Source: Gemmatimonadales bacterium (lineage in GTDB: Bacteria > Gemmatimonadota > Gemmatimonadetes > Palauibacterales > Palauibacteraceae). From it: a DNA stretch of 59,826 nucleotides. The stretch covers positions 1 through 59,826 of the forward strand of contig VXMR01000103.1 in NCBI GenBank assembly GCA_009841005.1, written 5' to 3'. Position numbers and translations under genes: made by a program. Positions 10,541 to 19,232 of this stretch are shown here, one piece after another. The notes beneath the pieces are model-generated. The model saw only the letters and a program-made list of their open reading frames with translations. It made no database searches and was not told the DNA's origin. Numbering within the stretch: position 1 is the stretch's first letter; every line of letters starts with the position of its first letter.

Positions 10541-11296
10541 ATGGCGAACAGCAGCTTCTCGCATCTGGTCGACTGCCGGCTCTGCGTGAACATCGATCAC
10601 GTGGCGACGGTCCGGCAGGCGCGCGGCACGGACGAACCCGACCCGGTGCGGGCCGCCGTGCTCGCCGAACTGGGCGGAGCGAACGGGATCACCGTGCACC
10701 TCCGCGAGGACCGCCGGCACATCCAGGACCGCGACGTGGAACTGCTGCTGCAGACCGTCCGCACGTTCGTGAACCTCGAACTCGCGGCCGAGGAGGAGGT
10801 GCTTGCCCTCGCCGAACGGTGGCGGCCGGCCCAGGCCACGCTCGTCCCCGAGAAGAGGGAGGAACTCACGACGGAGGGCGGACTGGACCTGTCCGCCGAT
10901 CCGGCCCGCATCGCCGCCGCCGTGGCGCGGCTGCAGGGCGCCGGGATCCGCACGTCGCTCTTCATTGACCCCGACCCCGCGGCCGTCGACGGCTCGGCCG
11001 AGGCGGGCGCCGCCGCGATCGAACTCCACACCGGCGAGTACGCCAACGCCCCGGACCAGGCGAACGCCGATCGCGAACTCGCGCGGCTGGAGGATGCCGC
11101 GGCCCGGGCCGAGGCCGCCGGCCTCGGCGTGCACGCCGGACACGGGCTCACCTATGAGAACGTGCAGCCGGTGGCGGCGATCGCCGAGTGCGAGGAACTG
11201 AACATCGGCCACTCGATCGTGAGCCGCTCGGTGCTCGTGGGGCTGGAGCGCGCGGTGCTCGAGATGTCGGAACTCGTGCGCGAGGCGCGCGGGTGA
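10541..11296 (+). CDS. pdxJ: Pyridoxine 5'-phosphate synthase
   Basis: Condenses 1-deoxyxylulose 5-phosphate with aminoacetone phosphate to make pyridoxine phosphate (DXP-dependent vitamin B6 route). 251 residues, normal length. [33 protein letters not shown] and the C-terminal [22 protein letters not shown] are diagnostic. The stop overlaps the GTG start of the membrane protein that follows. Confidence 0.95.
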   Translation: MANSSFSHLVDCRLCVNIDHVATVRQARGTDEPDPVRAAVLAELGGANGITVHLREDRRHIQDRDVELLLQTVRTFVNLELAAEEEVLALAERWRPAQATLVPEKREELTTEGGLDLSADPARIAAAVARLQGAGIRTSLFIDPDPAAVDGSAEAGAAAIELHTGEYANAPDQANADRELARLEDAAARAEAAGLGVHAGHGLTYENVQPVAAIAECEELNIGHSIVSRSVLVGLERAVLEMSELVREARG

Positions 11297-12327
11297 GAGG
11301 CCGTCTCACAGTCCTCATCGGCGTCCTCGTCTCCGTCGCGCTCCTCGTCTGGGCGCTGCGGGACGTCTCGGCCGCCGAACTCCTGAGGCACCTGGGCGAG
11401 GCGAACGTCTGGCTCCTGATCGCCGCGACGGTCGTCGCCACGCTCACCTTCAACCTCCGGGCGATCCGGTGGGATATCCTCCTCCGCGCCTCGAACGGAC
11501 ACCTGCCGTTCGGTTCGCGCTACGCGGCCGTGTGCATCGGCTTTATGGCGAACAACGTCCTGCCCGGCCGGCTCGGAGAGTTCGCCCGCGCCTACTCGCT
11601 GTCGCGGATCACCCCCGTGCCCCTGAGCGCCGCGCTCGCCTCGCTCGTCGTGGAGCGCCTGCTCGACGCGATCGTGCTCATGGTGTTTCTCGTCCCCGCC
11701 TTCTTCATCGTCGGGGTCGACGAAGCCGCTTCCGGGACGCTGCGGGACCTGTTCACAGTGGGCGTCATCCTCGTCTCCGCGAGCCTGCTTGCGCTCGCGC
11801 TGCTCGTCCGCTCTCCGGATCGCTTCCTCCGGCTCGCGGCCACATGGTTCCACCGGGTCGCGCCCGACCGCGTCGCCGACCGGGTCATGGACGTGCTTTC
11901 CGCGTTCGTGGACGGCCTCGGGGCGCTGCGCCACGCGCACGTCTTCGCCCGCGCGATGCTGTGGTCGTTCGCCGTGTGGGCCTGGAACGCCTTCTCGTTC
12001 TTCCTCGGCTTCCTCGCCTTCGGGATCCTCACGCCCGGGTTCCTCGGCGCGCTCGTCCTCCAGACGACGATCAGCTTCGCCGTCGCGATCCCGTCGACGC
12101 CGGGGTTCTTCGGACCGTTCGAGACCGCGGCCCGCGTCGCGCTCGAACTCCACCACATCGAGCCCGCGAGAATCATCAGCTTCGCCGCGGGATACCACAT
12201 CCTCACCTTCCTGCCGATCACGGTGCTGGGGATCTGGTACATGCGACGCCTGGGGATCAGCCGGAAGGAATTCGGGCGGGGCAAGCCGCCGGCCCCGGAG
12301 CCCTCGCCCCCGGAGACCTCGGCGTGA
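11293..12327 (+). CDS. Lysylphosphatidylglycerol synthase/UPF0104-family membrane protein
   Basis: A 344-residue integral membrane protein with about eight hydrophobic segments. [18 protein letters not shown] and [13 protein letters not shown] are hallmarks of the family that includes the flippase half of MprF and related lipid or glycolipid transporters. It lacks the aminoacyltransferase half of MprF, so lipid lysinylation is not expected; a lipid-flipping role is likelier but unproved. GTG 11293 overlaps pdxJ and its stop overlaps ispE. Confidence 0.75.
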   Translation: MRGRLTVLIGVLVSVALLVWALRDVSAAELLRHLGEANVWLLIAATVVATLTFNLRAIRWDILLRASNGHLPFGSRYAAVCIGFMANNVLPGRLGEFARAYSLSRITPVPLSAALASLVVERLLDAIVLMVFLVPAFFIVGVDEAASGTLRDLFTVGVILVSASLLALALLVRSPDRFLRLAATWFHRVAPDRVADRVMDVLSAFVDGLGALRHAHVFARAMLWSFAVWAWNAFSFFLGFLAFGILTPGFLGALVLQTTISFAVAIPSTPGFFGPFETAARVALELHHIEPARIISFAAGYHILTFLPITVLGIWYMRRLGISRKEFGRGKPPAPEPSPPETSA

Positions 12328-13280
12328 CGAGGGCTGGAGAGGCGGCGGGCGCCGGAGAGATCGGGACGGCCGAGGCGCACGCGAAGGTCAACCTGCGCCT
12401 GCGCGTGTTCGCCCGCGACGAAACGGGCTTTCACGGCGTCGAGACCGTGCTCGCGCGCACGAGCCTCTCCGACACCGTGACGCTCTCGGAGTCCGACACC
12501 CGCGAAGCCCGCCCGAAAGGAGCCGCGTCGAGGGGGGCCGGACGGGGCGTCACCCTCTCCGTCGATGGACCGCTGGCGGACGGCGTACCCGACGGCTCCG
12601 ACAACCTGTGCTGGCAGGCCGCCGGGGCGTTTCTCGACCGTGCCTTCCGGAGACGGGCGCGGCCCGCCGTGCACATCCACCTCACGAAACGCATCCCGAT
12701 GGGGAGCGGACTCGGGGGCGGAAGCGCGGACGCGGGCGCGACACTCCGCCTCCTCGCGGACCGCTGGCCCCGCCTGGAGACGCGGGAACTCATCGACATC
12801 GCCGGCGAGATCGGCAGCGACGTGCCCTTCGCCCTTCTCGACGTCCCGATGGCGCTGGGCTGGGAGCGCGGCCGCCGGCTGCTCCCGCTCCGACCGCCGC
12901 GGCCCCGTCCCGCGCTGCTGGTCTGCGGCGGCATCCACGTTTCCACGCCGGAGGCGTACGGCTGGCTCGGGAGGACGGAGGCGGACGCCGGAGGCGCCTC
13001 GGTGTTTCCCGGCGCGACGCGGCTGGCGGAGTGGGAATCGCTCGAGCGCCTGGCCCGGAACGACCTCGAGGCGCCCGTCCTCGCCAGGCACCCCGAACTG
13101 TCGGAACTCCTCGATCAACTTCGGTCGTGCGACCCGGCGGTGGCCGCACTGACGGGATCGGGCTCGGCGCTGTTCGCGATCTTCCGCGACGAGACGGAAC
13201 GCGCCCGCGCCCGCCGCGCGCTGGCCGCCCGCGGGGGTGCCGACGGCCTCCGAATTCTGGACGTCACACTCCCCGTCTGA
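12324..13280 (+). CDS. ispE: 4-diphosphocytidyl-2-C-methyl-D-erythritol kinase
   Basis: GHMP kinase of the non-mevalonate isoprenoid pathway. 318 residues from GTG 12324. The family opening EAHAKVNLRLRVFARDETGFH, the ATP loop PMGSGLGGGSADAGA and the C-terminal LTGSGSALFAIF are all present. IGSDVPF is the substrate-binding motif. A Gly/Arg-rich insert near residues 55-70 is not conserved in the family. Confidence 0.93.
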   Translation: MTRAGEAAGAGEIGTAEAHAKVNLRLRVFARDETGFHGVETVLARTSLSDTVTLSESDTREARPKGAASRGAGRGVTLSVDGPLADGVPDGSDNLCWQAAGAFLDRAFRRRARPAVHIHLTKRIPMGSGLGGGSADAGATLRLLADRWPRLETRELIDIAGEIGSDVPFALLDVPMALGWERGRRLLPLRPPRPRPALLVCGGIHVSTPEAYGWLGRTEADAGGASVFPGATRLAEWESLERLARNDLEAPVLARHPELSELLDQLRSCDPAVAALTGSGSALFAIFRDETERARARRALAARGGADGLRILDVTLPV

Positions 13281-13299
13281 GCCCCATCGGGGGCCAATT

Positions 13300-13365
13300 C
13301 CGAGGCCAATCCGAGGCCAATCCGAGGCCAACCCGAGGCCTGTCCGAGGCCCATCCGGGGCGTCG
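13300..13365 (+). repeat. Six-copy 11-bp tandem repeat
   Basis: Units of CCGAGGCCAAT and close variants run head to tail at 13300, 13311, 13322, 13333, 13344 and 13355, the last two degenerate. The array fills the gap between the ispE stop and the tRNA-Gln gene. No protein role is likely; it may be simple slippage expansion or a set of binding sites. Confidence 0.75.
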
Positions 13366-13372
13366 GCGCGGT

Positions 13373-13402
13373 TTGACGCCGCTGGCCGGATCGCGCCATC
13401 TT
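13373..13402 (+). promoter_or_regulatory. Possible tRNA-Gln promoter
   Basis: TTGACG (13373-13378), an 18-base spacer and CATCTT (13397-13402) would place transcription start a few bases before the tRNA at 13412. The -35 is good, the -10 weak. Confidence 0.35.
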
Positions 13403-13411
13403 CGGCGCCTC

Positions 13412-13482
13412 TGGCCCCTCGTCTAATGGCAAGACACCGGCCTTTGGAGCCGATGATCCAGGTTCGACCCCTGGGGGGCCAA
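13412..13482 (+). tRNA. tRNA-Gln (anticodon UUG)
   Basis: A full cloverleaf: acceptor TGGCCCC pairs with GGGGCCA (13475-13481), D stem GTCT/AGAC, anticodon loop CTTTGGA with UUG at 13444-13446, T stem CCAGG/CCTGG with loop TTCGACC, discriminator A at 13482. The top pair of the anticodon stem is a C-A mismatch. CCA is not encoded. The next start codon lies only four bases downstream, so tRNA and mRNA may share one transcript that must be cut. Confidence 0.92.
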
Positions 13483-13486
13483 TCCC

Positions 13487-15652
13487 ATGCCTGATACCCG
13501 TTCCCGCCCCGCCGGCCGGGCAAACCGACTCGCGCAGGAGAAGAGTCCCTACCTTCTCCAGCACGCCTTCAATCCCGTGGACTGGGTTCCGTGGGGCGAG
13601 GAGGCCTTCGCGCGCGCCCGGGCCGAGGACCGTCCGATCTTCCTCTCCATCGGCTACGCGACCTGCCACTGGTGTCACGTCATGGAGCGCGAGTCCTTCG
13701 AGGACGAGGACGTGGCGGCGCTCCTCAACCGCGACTTCGTGTCGATCAAGGTGGACCGGGAGGAACGTCCCGACATCGACGGCGTCTACATGACGGCATG
13801 CCAGCTCATGACGGGGCAGGGGGGATGGCCTCTCACGATCGTGATGACGCCGGACAAGCAGCCCTTCTTCGCCGGAACCTATTTCCCGCGCGAGAGCATG
13901 GCCGGGCGGGCGGGGATGCTGGAACTGCTGCCCCGGCTCGCGGAGCTGTGGCGGGAGCGGCGTGAGGATGTCGAGGCGGCGGGGGCCTCGGCGCTGGCGG
14001 CCATCCGGGAGGTCGAGGTCCGCGGGCTGGGTTCCGGGGCGGGCGCGCTCGACGAAGAGGCGCTCCGCCGCGGTTTCGGCGAGCTGCGGGCCCGGTTCGA
14101 CCCCCACCAGGGAGGGTTCTCCCGGGCCCCGAAGTTTCCGGCGCCGCACCAGCTCCTCTTCCTCCTGCGCTGGAGCGACCGCACCGGCGACAGGCGCGGC
14201 GTGGAGATGGTGGAGAAGACGCTCGTCTCCATGAGGCGGGGAGGCGTCTTCGACCACGTCGGGTACGGATTCCACCGCTACTCGACGGACGCCCGCTGGC
14301 TCGTCCCGCACTTCGAGAAGATGCTGTACGACCAGGCGCTGCTCGCCATGGCCTACACGGAGCTGTGGCAGATGACGGGCGACGACGCGCACCGGACGGT
14401 GGCCCGCGAGATCTACGAATACGTGGCGCGCGACCTCACGGACGCGGAGGGCGGCTTCTATTCCGCAGAAGACGCGGACAGCGAGGGGCGCGAAGGGGCG
14501 TTCTACGTGTGGACGCGGGATGAGTTCGACGAGGTGCTGTCGGCGGCGCTGGGGGAGGACGTGGCCGGCCTTGCGCGGCGCGCCTTCCGGATCGAGGCGC
14601 GCGGCAACTTCGCGGACGAGGCGTCGGGGCTCCGGACCGGCGAGAACATCCTGCACGCCGGTGAGACGCCCGCCGAGATCGCGGCGGCACTCGGGGAGGA
14701 CGCCGACTACGTCGAGAAACGCCTGGAGGAGGCGCGCCGCGTCCTGTTCGAGAAGCGAACGACGCGGGAGCGCCCGCTGCTCGACGACAAGATTCTGACG
14801 GACTGGAACGGGCTCATGATCGCGGCGCTGGCGCGGAGCGGCCTCGCCTTCGGCGACGAATCGCTCGTCGGGGCGGCGGCGCGGGCGGCGGACTTCGTCC
14901 TCGGGCGGCTGCGCGACGGGGAGGGGCAGTTGCTGCACCGCTACCGGGACGGGGAATCGGCCATCTCCGCGGGCGCGGCAGACCACGCCTGCCTGATCTG
15001 GGGGCTGATCGAACTGTACGGGGCGACGTTCGACCCGCGCTGGCTTCGGGCGGCGCGCGATCTGCTGGACCCGCTCCTGGAGCGCTTCTGGGACCCCGAC
15101 CGGCACGGCGTGTTCAACGTGGACGCGACGCAGACCGACGTGCCCGTCCGGCAGAAGGAGTTGTATGACGGGGCCACGCCCTCGGCCAACGCGACGACGT
15201 GGTACGTGCTCCTCCGGCTCGGGCGGCTCACGGGCGACCTCGAACTCCTGGACCGGGCGGAGGCGCTGCGCGGGGCGCTCGCCGGTCCCGTCGGCGGCGC
15301 GCCCTCCGCCCACACGATGTCGCTCGTCGCGCTCGATCTCGCCCTGGGCCCGGCGCAGGAAGTCGTAGTGACGGGAGACCCCGGCGACCCCGGCACGCGG
15401 CGCATGCTCGCCGCGCTCGCCGACCGCTACGGGCCCCGCACGGCCGTCCTCTTCAAGCCGGCGGGCACCCCGCCGGCGTCCGGCGGGCCGGTGGCGGAAG
15501 CGCTCGCGGAGATCGCGCCCTTCAGCGCCCCGCACGATCTCCTGGACGGGAAGGCGACGGCGTACGTTTGCACCGGCTTCGCGTGCCGGCGTCCCACGAC
15601 CGACGTCGCGGAGATTCTGGAGCAACTCGCCGGATCGCCCCAGGACAACTGA
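13487..15652 (+). CDS. YyaL/Spermatogenesis-associated-20-type thioredoxin-domain protein (DUF255)
   Basis: 721 residues. The N-terminal thioredoxin-like domain has the CxxC in [16 protein letters not shown] (Cys60, Cys63), followed by [22 protein letters not shown] in shorter quoted parts such as [12 protein letters not shown] and PFFAGTYFP. The rest is a six-hairpin glycosidase-like helical barrel. The family is widespread, but its substrate is not firmly known; a redox or sugar-related role is proposed for relatives. No signal peptide is seen. The start at 13487 follows the tRNA directly with no clear ribosome site. Confidence 0.88.
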   Translation: MPDTRSRPAGRANRLAQEKSPYLLQHAFNPVDWVPWGEEAFARARAEDRPIFLSIGYATCHWCHVMERESFEDEDVAALLNRDFVSIKVDREERPDIDGVYMTACQLMTGQGGWPLTIVMTPDKQPFFAGTYFPRESMAGRAGMLELLPRLAELWRERREDVEAAGASALAAIREVEVRGLGSGAGALDEEALRRGFGELRARFDPHQGGFSRAPKFPAPHQLLFLLRWSDRTGDRRGVEMVEKTLVSMRRGGVFDHVGYGFHRYSTDARWLVPHFEKMLYDQALLAMAYTELWQMTGDDAHRTVAREIYEYVARDLTDAEGGFYSAEDADSEGREGAFYVWTRDEFDEVLSAALGEDVAGLARRAFRIEARGNFADEASGLRTGENILHAGETPAEIAAALGEDADYVEKRLEEARRVLFEKRTTRERPLLDDKILTDWNGLMIAALARSGLAFGDESLVGAAARAADFVLGRLRDGEGQLLHRYRDGESAISAGAADHACLIWGLIELYGATFDPRWLRAARDLLDPLLERFWDPDRHGVFNVDATQTDVPVRQKELYDGATPSANATTWYVLLRLGRLTGDLELLDRAEALRGALAGPVGGAPSAHTMSLVALDLALGPAQEVVVTGDPGDPGTRRMLAALADRYGPRTAVLFKPAGTPPASGGPVAEALAEIAPFSAPHDLLDGKATAYVCTGFACRRPTTDVAEILEQLAGSPQDN

Positions 15653-15701
15653 CCGCCCCAACGCAACCGACCACCCCGGGACAGACACTGGAGTTCGAGG
15701 C

Positions 15702-16763
15702 ATGGGCCTGGACCAGACGATCTACGGAAACACGCTGTCGGCCTGGCTGATCGCCGCCGGCATCTACGCCGTCACGACCCTCGCGCTGTGGCTGCTCGAA
15801 CGCTACGCGCTGCGGGCGTTCGCGCGTTTCGCGAGCCAGACGCGGACGTCGATCGACGATCTCGTCGCGGACCTGCTCGGCGAGACGAAGTTCGGCCTCA
15901 TCCTCTTCGTCGCGCTCTTCGCCGCCTCGCTCGTGCTCGACCTCGATCCCGTCGTGGCGCTCGTGATTCGCCGCGCCGCGGTCATCGCCTTCGTCGTCCA
16001 GGGCGGCATCTGGGCCAGCGCCGCGATCGCCTTCTGCGTGCGGCGGTTCGTGGATGCGACGGCGGGCGAGGATGCGGAGGCCGTGACCATGGTCGCCGCG
16101 CTCTCCTTCGTGGGCCGGCTCGGCGTGTGGTCGGTCGTCCTCCTCCTCATCCTCGACAACCTCGGGGTCGAAGTCGCGGCTCTGCTCGCGGGCCTCGGCA
16201 TCGGAGGCATCGCCGTGGCCCTGGCAGCGCAGAACGTCCTTGGAGACCTGCTCGCGTCGCTCTCCATCATCCTCGACAAACCCTTCGTCATCGGCGACTT
16301 CCTCGTCATCGGCGAGTTCCAGGGGTCGGTGGAGCACATCGGCCTCAAGACGACCCGGCTCCGGAGCCTGGGGGGCGAGCAACTCATCCTCGGAAACAGC
16401 GACGTGATCAACACCCGGATCCGGAACCTCGGGCGCATGGCGGACCGGCGCGGGGCGCTGAAGATCGGCGTGACGTACGACACGCCGCGCGAGCTCCTCA
16501 CGCAGATCCCCGGCTGGATCGAGGAGATCGTCGAGGCCCAGGAGGAGACCCGCTTCGACCGCTGCCACCTCTCGGGCTTCGCGGACTCCGCGATCGAGTT
16601 CGACACCATCTTCTACATGACCGTCCCCGAGTACGACCGCTTCATGGACGCGAAGCAGGCAGTGCTGCTCGCGCTTCACGAGCGGTTCGACCGGCACGGC
16701 GTCGAAATCGCCTACCCGACGCAGGTCGTCTACACGATCCCGGCGGCGCCGGCGGCTCGTTGA
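15702..16763 (+). CDS. Small-conductance mechanosensitive channel (MscS family)
   Basis: 353-residue channel that releases solutes on osmotic downshock. Four or five hydrophobic segments precede the pore helix GLGIGGIAVALAAQNVLGD in the part GIGGIAVALAAQ and the beta domain opening DKPFVIGDF. The C-terminal alpha/beta domain follows, with no long extension. Gene lies between yyaL-type gene and prs; its stop codon overlaps the -35 box proposed for prs. Confidence 0.9.
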   Translation: MGLDQTIYGNTLSAWLIAAGIYAVTTLALWLLERYALRAFARFASQTRTSIDDLVADLLGETKFGLILFVALFAASLVLDLDPVVALVIRRAAVIAFVVQGGIWASAAIAFCVRRFVDATAGEDAEAVTMVAALSFVGRLGVWSVVLLLILDNLGVEVAALLAGLGIGGIAVALAAQNVLGDLLASLSIILDKPFVIGDFLVIGEFQGSVEHIGLKTTRLRSLGGEQLILGNSDVINTRIRNLGRMADRRGALKIGVTYDTPRELLTQIPGWIEEIVEAQEETRFDRCHLSGFADSAIEFDTIFYMTVPEYDRFMDAKQAVLLALHERFDRHGVEIAYPTQVVYTIPAAPAAR

Positions 16764-16787
16764 CAGGAACCCGCGTGAACCGATAGT
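16760..16787 (+). promoter_or_regulatory. Candidate prs promoter
   Basis: A perfect TTGACA (16760-16765), a 16-base spacer and GATAGT (16782-16787, four of six) form a good sigma-70 promoter at the end of the mscS gene. It would give a leader of about 140 bases before prs. Confidence 0.55.
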
Positions 16788-16806
16788 CTGGGCGGCTGTC
16801 GCCGTG

Positions 16807-16840
16807 GGGTCCGTCCCTGTGGCACACGGGTTCGGGACCC
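16807..16840 (+). promoter_or_regulatory. Structured leader element upstream of prs
   Basis: GGGTCC (16807-16812) pairs with GGACCC (16835-16840) and encloses a second hairpin, CCTGTG (16816-16821) with CACGGG (16825-16830) around a GCA loop. A TTTT run lies at 16847-16850. It could be an attenuator for prs. No known riboswitch class was recognised. Confidence 0.35.
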
Positions 16841-16936
16841 ACACAGTTTTCTCTCCATTCCGGTACGGTTTCTGCGTGCGGTATGCGCGCCGAAGCGACG
16901 AGCGCCGGAACCAGACCAGCGAGCCAGTCGACACGC

Positions 16937-17902
16937 ATGGACACCACGGACTTCTCGTTCCACACGAGTCCGATCATGCTGCTTTCGGGTACGGCGAATC
17001 CCGCCCTCGCGCAGGGGATTGCCGAGGTGCTCGGAGAGCGGCTGTGCGACGTCACGATCAAGCGCTTCGCCGACGGCGAGATCTTCGTGCGCATCGACGA
17101 GAACGTCCGCGGGCGCGACGTCTTCCTCATCCAGCCCACGAACCCGCCGGCGGAGAACGTGCTCGAACTCCTCATCCTCATCGACGCGGCGAAGCGCGCC
17201 TCGGCGGCGAGGGTCACGGCGGTCGTCCCCTACTACGGGTACGGGCGCTCGGACCGGAAGGACCAGCCGCGCGTGGCGATCGCGGCGAAGCTGCTCGCGA
17301 ACCTGATGACGGCCGCGGGGGCGGACCGGGTTCTCTCGATCGACTTCCACCAGCACCAGATCCAGGGCTTCTTCGACATCCCGGTGGACCACCTGTATGC
17401 GGCTCCGGTCTTCCGGCGCTACTACGAGATGAAGAAGCTGGACAACCTGGTCGTCGTCGCGACGGATGTGAGCGCGGCGAAGATGGCGCGCGGCTACGCC
17501 CGCCGTCTCGGTGGAGACCTCGCGATCATCGACAAGCGGCGTCCGGCGCCGAACGAGGCGGAGGTCTCGAACATCGTGGGCGAGGTCGAGGGGAAGCACT
17601 GCATCGTGCCCGACGACATGATCGACACGGCGGGGACGATGGTGTCGGCCATCGAGGTGCTCAAGGAGCGCGGCGCGCTGGACGTCTACGTCCTCGCCAC
17701 GCACCCCCTCTTCTCCGGTCCGGCGCTCGAGCGCCTCGGGTCGGCCGATGTGAAGGAGATCACGGTGACGGACACCGTGCCGCTCGCTCCGGGAGTGCAG
17801 GACGCGCTCCCCAACCTGACCGTGCTTTCCGTGGCGAGCCTGCTCGCGCAGGCCATCGAGAGCACGCACACGAACAGTTCCGTGAGCATGTTGTTCAAGT
17901 AG
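16937..17902 (+). CDS. prs: Ribose-phosphate pyrophosphokinase
   Basis: Makes PRPP from ribose 5-phosphate and ATP for nucleotide, His and Trp synthesis. About 321 residues from ATG 16937. Family motifs: RFADGEIFVRIDENVRG, SIDFHQHQIQGFFDIPVDHL with the metal-binding His, and the PRPP loop VPDDMIDTAGTMVSA. The true start could instead be ATG 16976 (MLLSGTANPALAQ); neither has a strong ribosome site, and the upstream in-frame codons to 16883 look non-conserved. rplY follows after eight bases. Confidence 0.95.
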   Translation: MDTTDFSFHTSPIMLLSGTANPALAQGIAEVLGERLCDVTIKRFADGEIFVRIDENVRGRDVFLIQPTNPPAENVLELLILIDAAKRASAARVTAVVPYYGYGRSDRKDQPRVAIAAKLLANLMTAAGADRVLSIDFHQHQIQGFFDIPVDHLYAAPVFRRYYEMKKLDNLVVVATDVSAAKMARGYARRLGGDLAIIDKRRPAPNEAEVSNIVGEVEGKHCIVPDDMIDTAGTMVSAIEVLKERGALDVYVLATHPLFSGPALERLGSADVKEITVTDTVPLAPGVQDALPNLTVLSVASLLAQAIESTHTNSSVSMLFK

Positions 17903-17910
17903 GAGACAAG

Positions 17911-18567
17911 ATGACGAACGAATCCGTCAGACTGACGGCGCGGGCGCGGACGACGTCCGGAAAGGGCGCCGCGAGGCAGCTTCGCCGGAGCGGCGAGTTG
18001 CCCGCCGTCGTGTACGGGCGCCGCGATGAGACCGAGTCGCTGGCGCTGGACACGCATGAGCTTACGCGCCTTCTGAGCCGGATCCATGCGGCCACGACGG
18101 TGATCGACCTCGAGATCGACGGCAGCAAGCCGCGCCCGGTCCTGATCCGCGAGATCCAGCGACACCCGTATCGACCCCAGCTTCTGCACGTGGACTTCTT
18201 CGAGATTCGCGCGGACGTGAAGATCCGCGTGCAGGTGCCGGTCCACCTCGTGGAGACGCCAGCCGGCGTTGAGATGGGCGGCATGTTGCAGTTCCTCCGG
18301 CACGAACTCGAAGTCGAGTGTCTGCCGAACGAGATCCCATCCGGATTCGAAGTCGACGTCTCGGCCCTCGAAATCGGCGACTCGCTTCACGTCTCGGACG
18401 TGGATGCGGGCGGGGTCGCGATCCTCGAAGATGAGGCGGTCACGATCTGCACGGTCGTGCCGCCGGCCCTTGAGGAAGAAGAGGAAGTGGACGAGGAACT
18501 GGACGAGGAAGTGGAAGGCGAAGGGGAGGAGGCCGAGGCCGCGGGCGACGAACCGGAGGAGGACTGA
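17911..18567 (+). CDS. rplY: Ribosomal protein bL25, long CTC form
   Basis: Binds 5S rRNA in the large subunit. 218 residues: the L25 domain is residues 1-95 with QLRRSGELPAVVYG and LLHVDFFEI, then the CTC-type beta domain to about 185. The last 30 or so residues are almost all Glu, Asp, Ala and Gly. AGGAGA at 17901-17906 gives the start at 17911. The prs-rplY-pth order is common in bacteria. Confidence 0.94.
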   Translation: MTNESVRLTARARTTSGKGAARQLRRSGELPAVVYGRRDETESLALDTHELTRLLSRIHAATTVIDLEIDGSKPRPVLIREIQRHPYRPQLLHVDFFEIRADVKIRVQVPVHLVETPAGVEMGGMLQFLRHELEVECLPNEIPSGFEVDVSALEIGDSLHVSDVDAGGVAILEDEAVTICTVVPPALEEEEEVDEELDEEVEGEGEEAEAAGDEPEED

Positions 18568-18600
18568 GCCGGACGGCGGGATCCGGTCTGCGCCGGCACC

Positions 18601-19170
18601 GTGCGTCTGCTTCTCGCGCTGGGAAACCCCGGCGCGAAGTACCGGGATACGCGGCACAACATCGGTTGGTGGCTCGCGGATCGCCTGGCGCTCCGGTGGG
18701 GCGGCGGACCGTTTCGCGCGGCCGGCGCCACGGCCTGGACGACGGGAGCGGGACGGCCCGGAGTCGAGATCCACAAGCCGCTGACGTACATGAACCGAAG
18801 CGGCGAATCGCTGGCCGCGCTGCTCGCCGCGCGGAGGTTCGACCCCGCGGCCGATCTGCTCGTCCTCGTCGACGATGTCGCGCTGCCGGCGGGTCGCTTT
18901 CGCTTGAGGGCGAGGGGGTCGCCGGGCGGGCACAACGGCCTCGCCTCGATATCGGCGAGTCTCGGTTCCGACGGTTACGGCCGCCTCCGGCTCGGCGTCG
19001 GACGGCCGCCGGACGAACGCATCGACCTCGCGGGCTGGGTGTTGTCAGGGATGCCGCGAGCGGAGGAAGAGGAAGCGCTGGGGGGCTTCCTCCGGGCCGT
19101 GGAAGCGGTGGAATACTGGCTGGAACATGGCGTGGAAGCGGCGATGAACCGCTTCAACCGTCCGGGGTGA
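18601..19170 (+). CDS. pth: Peptidyl-tRNA hydrolase
   Basis: Frees tRNA from abortive peptidyl-tRNA. 189 residues from GTG 18601. LALGNPGAKYRDTRHNIGWW has the catalytic His in HNIGW; KPLTYMNRSGE, LVLVDDVALPAGRFRL and GGHNGLASI are the other conserved blocks. Confidence 0.96.
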   Translation: MRLLLALGNPGAKYRDTRHNIGWWLADRLALRWGGGPFRAAGATAWTTGAGRPGVEIHKPLTYMNRSGESLAALLAARRFDPAADLLVLVDDVALPAGRFRLRARGSPGGHNGLASISASLGSDGYGRLRLGVGRPPDERIDLAGWVLSGMPRAEEEEALGGFLRAVEAVEYWLEHGVEAAMNRFNRPG

Positions 19171-19232
19171 GCCCCGCGGATCAGGCGACAATCACAGGAT
19201 AGTCAAAGGGACAGGCAAGGGAGTACGGCAAC

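Noticed and set aside
13300-13365. CRISPR array
   Set aside because: The units are 11 bp, contiguous, without spacers, and no cas genes are present.
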